DNA of 12,017 nt from UBA9554 sp038205135 (lineage in GTDB: Bacteria; Pseudomonadota; Alphaproteobacteria; Rhodobacterales; Rhodobacteraceae). The DNA lies in assembly GCA_038205135.1 (NCBI GenBank), contig JBBRCF010000106.1, positions 1 through 12,017 on the forward strand. Direction: 5' to 3'. Position 1 is the first letter of the stretch, and each line of letters begins with the position of its first letter. Shown here piece after piece: positions 1-5,465 of this stretch. Made by a program: the position numbers and the translations under genes. The notes under the pieces are model-generated. The model searched no databases and was not told where the DNA came from. It was given only the letters and a program-made list of their open reading frames with translations.

Positions 1-108
1 ATTTAAAAACCAACACAAATAAAAAGCAAAAAAGCGAAAAAAAAAAAAATCGAATAAGAATAATTTTATATACAGGTGGTGGAGAAAGTGTAGTTGGTGC
101 GTAAGTTG
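1..108. other. A-rich, apparently foreign contig end
   Basis: The first 70 bases have only 12 G or C and include a run of 13 A at 37-49, while everything from about 110 onward is G+C-rich coding DNA. Read on the minus strand, the MFS protein is normal up to a V-M-I-G-G stretch, then changes into polar, non-membrane residues and stops at 66-68. The switch lies near 108, give or take a few bases. I read this as a chimeric join or low-quality assembly end. A real insertion or rearrangement boundary cannot be excluded from one side only. Confidence 0.7.
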
Positions 109-962
109 CCGCCGATCATCACCGGGCGGTCCGACAGCCGCTCGAGGATGCGCGGCAGCAGCAACGCCGCCAGCATCGACCCCGCGCCAAAACCCGCAAA
201 GGCAAGAGCCACGGCTTGCTCATCCAGCCCCAGCCGCGCCTGCACCAGAACTACCGTGTTGACATAGACCATGGCCCCGGCTGCGGCGACGGCGGCCTCC
301 ATCACCATCAACCCCCGCAGGCGGGGGGTGCGGGTGTAGATGCGGATGCCCTTGGTCACGTCAGCCCAGAAATGACGGTTTTCCCCCCGCACCCGATCCG
401 GCAGGCGCGCGGTCACCACCAGCAGGGCCGAGGCCACGAACCCCACCACCGTGCCCGCAAACAGCACCGGAAAGCTGACCACAGTGAGCAGCAGCGCTGC
501 GATCATCGGCGAGGCGAGTTGTTCCAGATCCTCGGCCAGCCGCAGCAGCGACAGGGCATTGGTATAATCGTCCTCGTCCTTCAGCACATCCGGGATCACC
601 GCCTGAAACGCGGGCGTGAACCCGGCAGACGCGGCCTGCAGGACAAAGATCAGTGCATAGATCTGCCAGACCTGATCAACGAACGGCAGACAGGCGATCA
701 CGCCCGCGCGCATCAGGTCCAGCGCCACCAGAAAGGCGCGACGCGGCAGGCGTTCGGCAACGGCAGCCGCCACCGGGGCCAGCGTGACATAGGCCACCAT
801 CTTGATCGCCAGCGCCGTACCCAGCACGGCCCCCGCATTGTCGCCCGCCAGTTGCCAGGCCAGCAGCCCAAGCGCCACCGTCGCCAGACCCGTGCCCAGC
901 AACGCCACGATCTGCGCGGCGAACAGGTGCCGGAACGTCGGATTTCGCAGGGTGCCCAGCAT
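66..962 (-). CDS. MFS efflux transporter, truncated at contig end
   Basis: Major facilitator superfamily exporter of the inner membrane. About 285 native residues remain out of the roughly 400 usual for the family, so the last third (around four helices) is missing. Alternating hydrophobic helices are visible, with the loop between helices 2 and 3 carrying the R-L-P-R-R type signature (A-E-R-L-P-R-R-A-F) and a long charged central loop (R-L-P-D-R-V-R-G-E-N). The start is ATG at 962-960, which overlaps the stop of the upstream repressor gene as TGATG and implies translational coupling. A GTG one codon earlier is possible. Pairing with a DmeR/RcnR-type sensor suggests nickel or cobalt efflux in the manner of NreB-type MFS exporters; that substrate is inferred from context. 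The last 15 or so codons (66-108) are not MFS-like and come from the aberrant contig end. Confidence 0.85.
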   Translation of the reverse strand: MLGTLRNPTFRHLFAAQIVALLGTGLATVALGLLAWQLAGDNAGAVLGTALAIKMVAYVTLAPVAAAVAERLPRRAFLVALDLMRAGVIACLPFVDQVWQIYALIFVLQAASAGFTPAFQAVIPDVLKDEDDYTNALSLLRLAEDLEQLASPMIAALLLTVVSFPVLFAGTVVGFVASALLVVTARLPDRVRGENRHFWADVTKGIRIYTRTPRLRGLMVMEAAVAAAGAMVYVNTVVLVQARLGLDEQAVALAFAGFGAGSMLAALLLPRILERLSDRPVMIGGNLRTNYTFSTTCI

Positions 963-1219
963 CACAATAGCTTTGTCAGGGACTTGATCTCGACCAGATC
1001 GTGATCACCCCCGGCGGTTACGCAATGGTCGATGTGATCATGGATCAGCGTCCGCTTTGCCTCGGCCACCGCGCGTTCGACGGCGTGCAGTTGGGTGGCC
1101 AGATCGACGCAGGATCGACCTTCGTCGATCATGCCGATCACCCGCCGCAGATGCCCCTCGGCGCGTTTCAGTCGGGTTGCGATGGCGGGGTGGCTTGCAT
1201 GGACATGAGGTTCTGACAT
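962..1219 (-). CDS. Metal-sensing repressor, CsoR/RcnR family (DmeR-like)
   Basis: Small all-helical DNA-binding repressor of the DUF156 family, 85 aa as called. The core R-L-K-R-A-E-G-H-L-R-R and the line L-I-H-D-H-I-D-H-C are typical of alphaproteobacterial DmeR. Counting from ATG at 1219, the ligands C37, H62 and C66 keep the CsoR Cys-(24)-His-(3)-Cys spacing, and N-terminal H5, H7 and H10 could complete a nickel or cobalt site as in RcnR, InrS or DmeR. It lacks the features of a formaldehyde sensor only by context, so FrmR-like function is less likely but not excluded. The ATG is preferred because an AGG lies 9 bases upstream; a GTG two codons earlier (1225) is the alternative. It precedes and overlaps the MFS gene, and a palindromic operator candidate lies 11 bases upstream, fitting metal-relieved autorepression. 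Confidence 0.9.
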   Translation of the reverse strand: MSEPHVHASHPAIATRLKRAEGHLRRVIGMIDEGRSCVDLATQLHAVERAVAEAKRTLIHDHIDHCVTAGGDHDLVEIKSLTKLL

Positions 1220-1229
1220 ATGCACGGCC

Positions 1230-1248
1230 TATCCCCCATGGGGGGATA
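1230..1248. promoter_or_regulatory. Palindromic G/C-tract operator for the CsoR/DmeR-like repressor
   Basis: The sequence TATCCCCCATGGGGGGATA is an inverted repeat (TATCCCCC / GGGGGATA) centred in the divergent gap between the repressor gene and the His-rich gene. RcnR, FrmR, DmeR and CsoR operators share this style: a run of G or C flanked by A/T. It lies immediately upstream of the repressor and about 48 bases before the plus-strand start at 1296, so one site could control both directions. The assignment is by motif style and position only. Confidence 0.75.
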
Positions 1249-1295
1249 AGGCAAGAAACAAGAACGGCCCTGAAAACCGGGCCTCCGAGGAGCAG

Positions 1296-1634
1296 ATGCG
1301 CAGGTTTGACGGGGTCATACGGTCAATGGCTGTGGTGATGTTGCTCCTGGCACTGGGGTATGCCCCGGTGCTGGATACGCTGAGCCATGGCCCTGGCGCA
1401 CTGGCCATCGAGGCGGATCACGCAGCCTGGCATGCCGAAAAGGGCGAGATCTGGCAGGCCGACAGCCACCAGCATCACGACAGCACCGACCACGATCACA
1501 CAACCTCCGTCATCCTGACCGCGCAGGAAAACGAGATCTTAGATATGCGGACCGAGGCAGAATTCGGCAATCTGCCCGTGCTGAATGGTGCGATCCGGGA
1601 TGGGCCGCGACGGCCGCCGCGGGCAGCGGGCTGA
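1296..1634 (+). CDS. Small His-rich secreted/anchored protein, metal-associated
   Basis: Unnamed 112-aa protein. A GAGGAG ribosome site at 1287-1292 fixes the ATG. Residues 8-24 form one hydrophobic segment (uncleaved anchor or signal peptide), followed by a periplasmic part with eight histidines (H31, 42, 46, 58, 60, 61, 66, 68), densest in D-S-H-Q-H-H-D-S-T-D-H-D-H. This points to loose binding of transition-metal ions, but no enzyme motif is visible. The tail G-P-R-R-P-P-R resembles the tail of the small Cys-rich protein at 3261-3698. It is the first gene downstream of the divergent operator and precedes the HupE-like gene by 66 bases, so it probably leads a metal-inducible operon. A short hairpin (1266-1270 with 1279-1283) sits in its leader. 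Confidence 0.8.
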   Translation: MRRFDGVIRSMAVVMLLLALGYAPVLDTLSHGPGALAIEADHAAWHAEKGEIWQADSHQHHDSTDHDHTTSVILTAQENEILDMRTEAEFGNLPVLNGAIRDGPRRPPRAAG

Positions 1635-1700
1635 AGACTTGAACCGGTCAGCACAATGGTGCACGGCCTGCCCCGGACCTTTTCACCACAGGACCACATC

Positions 1701-2408
1701 ATGACACGCCCCTGCCGGATGCCGTCGCGCATCTGGACAACTCTTGCGACGCTGACCCTTGCCATTCTGGTGGCGGGTGCCGCGCTTGCCCATAACGTGA
1801 CCGAAGGCGACGCCGGTTACGTGCAGGAAGTGTCCGGCTTCCTGCCCTTTCCGTTCATCTATCTGGGGGCCAAGCATATGGTGACCGGATACGACCACAT
1901 CCTGTTCCTGTTTGGCGTGATCTTCTTTCTGTACCGGATGAAGGATATCGGCATTTATGTCAGCCTGTTCGCCATCGGCCATTCGGTGACGATGCTGGCG
2001 GGGGTCTGGTTCGGCATCAAGATCAACGCTTACGTCATCGACGCTATCATCGGCTTTTCCGTTGTCTACAAGGCGCTGGACAATCTGGGCGCATTTCAGC
2101 GCTGGTTCGGGGTGCAACCAGATACCCGCGCGGCGACGCTAGCCTTTGGCCTGCTGCACGGCTTTGGCCTTGCGACCAAGATCCTTGAATACGACATCGC
2201 GCCGGATGGTCTGCTGGGCAATCTGATCGCTTTCAACATCGGGGTCGAACTGGGCCAGCTTTTGGCGCTGTCGATCATCCTGATCGCGATGGGGTTCTGG
2301 CGCAGATCGCCCTGGTTCTGGGGTCAGGCCTATACCGCCAATGTCGTGATGATGTCGGCGGGATTTCTTCTTGTTTTCTATCAACTGACGGGCCTCGCGC
2401 TCTCGTGA
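1701..2408 (+). CDS. HupE/UreJ-type membrane protein
   Basis: Polytopic inner-membrane protein, 235 aa, of the HupE/UreJ_2 type. HupE and UreJ relatives are linked to nickel (and in some lineages cobalt) uptake. Residues 1-30 look like a signal peptide ending A-L-A before H31. Family features seen are H59...D65-H66 (H-M-V-T-G-Y-D-H), H94, L-L-H-G-F-G-L around H153, and F-N-I-G-V-E-L-G-Q with E183; these polar residues sit within or next to membrane helices and could coordinate metal. The ATG at 1701 is chosen because AGGA at 1690-1693 is 7 bases upstream; an in-frame ATG at 1656 would add a non-signal-like leader. The next gene starts 11 bases after the stop, so the two are co-transcribed. 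Direction of transport is not shown by the sequence. Confidence 0.87.
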   Translation: MTRPCRMPSRIWTTLATLTLAILVAGAALAHNVTEGDAGYVQEVSGFLPFPFIYLGAKHMVTGYDHILFLFGVIFFLYRMKDIGIYVSLFAIGHSVTMLAGVWFGIKINAYVIDAIIGFSVVYKALDNLGAFQRWFGVQPDTRAATLAFGLLHGFGLATKILEYDIAPDGLLGNLIAFNIGVELGQLLALSIILIAMGFWRRSPWFWGQAYTANVVMMSAGFLLVFYQLTGLALS

Positions 2409-2419
2409 AGGGATAAATC

Positions 2420-3070
2420 ATGCACAATGCACAAAGACCGAACCTTGATGATCTGCCGACCGCGCGCCGGCTGTGGCGGTCTACCGCCATTGCGGCGGTG
2501 GCGGCGGGCCTGATCCTTGTGACGGTGGTCTGGCCCTCGGAATACGGGATCGACCCGACCGGCATCGGCGGCGTTCTGGGCCTGACCGAAATGGGCGATA
2601 TCAAGTCGCAACTCGCCGAAGAGGCTGAAGCCGACCGTCTGATGAAGGAAGGGCAGGCCGAACCGGAGACATCCCTGCAACCCGGTCTGCTGGATGTAGT
2701 CTTTGGGGTGCTCGTCGGCGCGGCCCATGCGCAACAAACCCCGCCAGAAGCAAAAGTGTGGAGAGACGAGATCACCTTTGCGCTGCAACCCGGTCAGGGG
2801 ATCGAGATCAAGCTGGTGATGGAAAAGGGCGCAATCGCCCCGTTCGAATGGACGGTCGAGGGTGGCAGGGTCAATTTCGACCTGCACGGCGACGGGTCCG
2901 GCAATGAGATCAGCTATGAAAAGGGGCGCGCCGTGTCGGATGCCGCAGGTCAACTGACGGCTGCCTTTACCGGTAATCACGGCTGGTTCTGGCGCAACCG
3001 TGGCGGCGCACCGGTCAATGTCACGTTGCGGGTGGCTGGTGCGTATAGCGAGGTCAAACGCTTTGATTGA
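2420..3070 (+). CDS. Transmembrane anchor protein of metal-efflux loci
   Basis: 216-aa protein of the type often annotated only as 'transmembrane anchor protein' next to HupE-like and RND metal-efflux genes in Rhodobacterales. A short cytoplasmic N-terminus is followed by one helix at 21-38, then the stretch Y-G-I-D-P-T-G-I-G (43-51), an acidic helical part (60-85), a second weakly hydrophobic segment at 90-104 that ends A-A-H-A-Q, and a C-terminal beta-rich periplasmic domain (112-216) with G-N-H-G-W-F-W-R-N. The ribosome site GAAGGGAT lies just before the ATG and overlaps the end of the HupE-like gene region. No catalytic motif is seen. Its constant partnership with metal transporters suggests an accessory role, for example tethering or metal sensing in the periplasm, but the biochemical function is unknown. 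Confidence 0.82.
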   Translation: MHNAQRPNLDDLPTARRLWRSTAIAAVAAGLILVTVVWPSEYGIDPTGIGGVLGLTEMGDIKSQLAEEAEADRLMKEGQAEPETSLQPGLLDVVFGVLVGAAHAQQTPPEAKVWRDEITFALQPGQGIEIKLVMEKGAIAPFEWTVEGGRVNFDLHGDGSGNEISYEKGRAVSDAAGQLTAAFTGNHGWFWRNRGGAPVNVTLRVAGAYSEVKRFD

Positions 3071-3120
3071 CGCAGGCGGGTGCCCATTGGCCCCCCATAC
3101 CCTTACCCATCGCCAAGGCT

Positions 3121-3173
3121 GGCGGTGGGCCTGAACCGAAACACAAATGCGTGTTCAGGCGCGGCGGTGGGCC
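3121..3173. repeat. Direct repeat flanking a stem-loop in the 3071-3260 gap
   Basis: An 11-base direct repeat, GGCGGTGGGCC, occurs at 3121-3131 and 3163-3173, 42 bases apart. Between and partly overlapping them is an 8-base inverted repeat, GCCTGAAC at 3129-3136 and GTTCAGGC at 3153-3160, with a 16-base loop. No T-run follows, so it is not a classical intrinsic terminator. It could attenuate read-through from the HupE block, bind a regulator, or be a chance product of G+C-rich DNA. Confidence 0.5.
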
Positions 3174-3206
3174 GGCGGCAAAATCCGGGCTCGCTAAACG
3201 CCCAAT

Positions 3207-3223
3207 CCTATAGTAACTTTCCG
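3207..3223 (+). promoter_or_regulatory. Possible MerR-family operator half-site or -10 region
   Basis: CCTATAGTAACTTTCCG contains CTATAGTAACT, the left half and centre of operators used by MerR-family metal regulators such as PbrR and CadR, as I recall those sites. The right half is degenerate and no good -35 (TTGAC) precedes it; no MerR gene is in the window. It may instead supply a TATAGT-like -10 for the adaptor-pump transcript that starts with the gene at 3261. Confidence 0.25.
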
Positions 3224-3260
3224 AAGCGCCAGCACGCTGAAAAGGACACGACAAGTCAGA

Positions 3261-3698
3261 ATGAGCCCAACGGCCAAGCCAATTCTGGACGAAACGCGCG
3301 GGGCGTCCAAACCCGGCCCTGCGGCTGCGCTATGGTTCGGTATCGCGCGGGTCGTGTCATTCTGCGTTCTGGTCGTCGTCCTGTCGTTGTTCGTCGCACC
3401 CGGTAAGGCGCAGGCGCATGGCCTGCATGGATCGCCGGGCGTGATCGCTGCGAACGCCGCAGACGTCGACGCGACGGGCGGCGCGGCAAAGGCCGAAGCG
3501 CTTGGCGGGTCCGAGGTTTCAGAGGCGAACTGCATCACCTGCTGTGCGACATCGGGCTGCGGCGCAGTCTCTGTTCCAGAAACGTTCGAACTGTTCGATG
3601 CCGGTCCGCCAAAGAGCGGCTTTCACCCGGCATCAACCGTTGCGGCGTATCAAATGGCCCGGTACGGGCTGCGCCGACCTCCCAGACAGACCGCCTGA
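3261..3698 (+). CDS. Small membrane protein with Cys cluster, metal-locus associated
   Basis: Unnamed 145-aa protein. One hydrophobic helix at about 30-46 is followed by A-Q-A-H-G-L-H-G-S-P-G (H53, H56) and later a Cys cluster, C-I-T-C-C-A-T-S-G-C (C91, C94, C95, C100), then a tail G-L-R-R-P-P-R. The layout (short N-terminal charged part, one anchor, His and Cys in the periplasm, Arg/Pro-rich end) resembles DUF2946-like small proteins seen beside copper and zinc efflux genes, although membership is not certain. The ribosome site is poor: AAGGA is about 14 bases before the ATG, so the start could differ. It lies 64 bases before the RND adaptor and probably shares its transcript. A role in binding or delivering metal to the pump is inference. 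Confidence 0.72.
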   Translation: MSPTAKPILDETRGASKPGPAAALWFGIARVVSFCVLVVVLSLFVAPGKAQAHGLHGSPGVIAANAADVDATGGAAKAEALGGSEVSEANCITCCATSGCGAVSVPETFELFDAGPPKSGFHPASTVAAYQMARYGLRRPPRQTA

Positions 3699-3762
3699 CT
3701 GCATGTTTCGCGCTGCGCCGTTTGGTGTCAGCTGACTTGTTTTGCTGTCTGCGAGGTCTGAA

Positions 3763-5451
3763 ATGCGTTTTCCCGGAACGCCCATTATTGCAACTCTGAT
3801 GCTTTTTGCCTCGGTCTTTGGCGCCGTGGCGCACGAAGGCCACGTTCATGGCGATGAGCCGCCCCCACCCGATGTCCGGACCGCACCGCGCGCCACGGCC
3901 GCGAGTCCGCTGTTCGAACTGGTGGCTGTTGCGGGTGATGGCGCCCTGACGATCTATCTGGATCGTTTCGACACCAATGAACCCGTCGTCGGGGCCACGA
4001 TTGACGTCGAAACCCCTGCGGGCCCCATTGCCGCCACAGCCGACGCTGAAATCTACCGGCTGGCTGCCCCGTGGATGGCAGAGCCCGGTGACTACGAGTT
4101 GTTGTTCACCGTCACGGCGGGGTCCGACATTGACTTTCTGACTGGCACGTTGGTAATTCCCGCACCCCCGATCGAGCCTGTGGTGCAGCCCGGAATGGCC
4201 GGAATCGTCAGCGCCGCCTTTGCCCAAGGCGTTTCCGAGGTCGTCACGGCCAATATCGGTGAACGGTTGCGCAACAATGATCCGGCCGTGCTGGCCATGG
4301 GTGGCGTCGGGTTTCTGGCAGGTCTGGTCGTCATGGCCTTGATGCGTCGCCGGCGTATCGCCGCCGGGGTTGCCGCCACGATGCTGTTTGTGGCCGTGGG
4401 CAGCACGTTCGCGCAGGCCCAGACAGCGGCGCCTGCGGGCCCGACGATCGTGCGCGATGTGGCCCAACGGTTGGCAGACGGCCGGGTGTTTGCCCCGAAA
4501 GCCACCCAGCGGATCCTTGCGATCAGAACTCTGGCCGTGACAGAAGACGCGCATCACCTCAGTCTGGAATTGCCGGGCCGCGTGATCCCTGATCCCAACG
4601 CCAGCGGGTTTGTGCAGACCGCGATCGGCGGGCGGCTGTCTGCGCCGCCGGGCGGCTTCCCGCCCCTTGGGGCGCGGGTCGAGGCAGGGCAGGTGTTGGC
4701 CATCGTCGCGCCGTCACTGACCGCCATCGACCAGTCGTCGATCCGCCAGACACAAGCCGAACTTGATCAGGAAATCGCGATTCTGTTTCGGCAGGTCGAG
4801 CGGTTTCGCAAACTCAGCGGGGCTGGCTCTGTGTCCGCGACCCAGCTGGAAGAAGCCGAGATCACGCTTGCCGGACTGCGCGAACGCCGGACGGCGCTGG
4901 ACGAGATGCAGTTGGTCGCCGAAGAACTGGTTGCCCCGGTTGCGGGCGTGGTGGCGCTGGCCAATGCCGCGCCCGGCCTGATCGCCGAAAGCAATACGGT
5001 GGTGTTCCACATCATCGACCCCGCACGCCTGTGGATCGAGGCGTTGTCATATGGCGGCGACATGGTCGGTCAGATCGCGTCGGTGTCCGATACCGCAGGG
5101 CGGCTGATCTCTCTCAGTTTGGCCGGGGCGGGATTTGCGAACAGCAGTCAGGCGCAGCCGGTCCATTTCGCGATCGACGATGCGCAGGGCCGGATGCGTC
5201 TTGGCCAGATGGTGACCGTGATCGCCCAGACTGATCTGGCCGCGACGGGCATCGCCGCGCCACGGGATGCGGTGATCCGGGGGTCAAACGGTGAAAACAT
5301 CGTTTATGTCCACACCGACCCAGAGGTGTTTTCACCGCGCGCCGTCCGCATCGAACCGCTTGATGCGACGCGAGTGCTGATCGTGGCCGGTGTGGTATCG
5401 GGTGACCGGCTGGTCACGCAGGGTGCCGAACTTCTGAACCAGTTGCGCTGA
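3763..5451 (+). CDS. RND heavy-metal efflux periplasmic adaptor, long two-part form
   Basis: Membrane-fusion (adaptor) subunit linking an HME-RND pump to an outer-membrane channel. At 562 aa it is longer than typical CusB/CzcB proteins of about 400-500 aa. Parts in order: signal peptide 1-23; H-E-G-H-V-H-G (H24, H27, H29) and a Pro run; a beta domain 48-133; a hydrophobic segment 176-194; R195-R198; a second hydrophobic segment 199-217 ending in A-Q-A-Q like a second signal sequence; then the adaptor proper, with barrel-sandwich half 283-320, coiled-coil hairpin 323-387, second lipoyl half 388-415, beta-barrel and membrane-proximal domain 420-562. GAGG at 3753-3756 is 6 bases before ATG 3763; a TTG at 3742 is less likely. 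It ends 14 bases before the pump gene. The four-Arg turn predicts both soluble parts lie in the periplasm. Confidence 0.9.
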   Translation: MRFPGTPIIATLMLFASVFGAVAHEGHVHGDEPPPPDVRTAPRATAASPLFELVAVAGDGALTIYLDRFDTNEPVVGATIDVETPAGPIAATADAEIYRLAAPWMAEPGDYELLFTVTAGSDIDFLTGTLVIPAPPIEPVVQPGMAGIVSAAFAQGVSEVVTANIGERLRNNDPAVLAMGGVGFLAGLVVMALMRRRRIAAGVAATMLFVAVGSTFAQAQTAAPAGPTIVRDVAQRLADGRVFAPKATQRILAIRTLAVTEDAHHLSLELPGRVIPDPNASGFVQTAIGGRLSAPPGGFPPLGARVEAGQVLAIVAPSLTAIDQSSIRQTQAELDQEIAILFRQVERFRKLSGAGSVSATQLEEAEITLAGLRERRTALDEMQLVAEELVAPVAGVVALANAAPGLIAESNTVVFHIIDPARLWIEALSYGGDMVGQIASVSDTAGRLISLSLAGAGFANSSQAQPVHFAIDDAQGRMRLGQMVTVIAQTDLAATGIAAPRDAVIRGSNGENIVYVHTDPEVFSPRAVRIEPLDATRVLIVAGVVSGDRLVTQGAELLNQLR

Positions 5452-5465
5452 CGGGGGCCGGGTAG

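Noticed and set aside
216..1004. Long plus-strand frame opposite the MFS gene
   Set aside because: Rich in Gln, His, Arg and Gly with no membrane or domain pattern; it is the antisense reading of a clear MFS gene.
3089..3100. CCCCCCAT at 3091-3098 as a second CsoR/DmeR-type operator
   Set aside because: Only a half-site is present; the matching G-run and flanking TAT/ATA are missing.
3535..4557. 340-codon minus-strand frame opposite the adaptor N-terminal half
   Set aside because: Composition (His, Gly, Arg, Asp) is typical of antisense of high-G+C coding DNA; the plus-strand frame has a signal peptide, His motif and recognisable adaptor domains.
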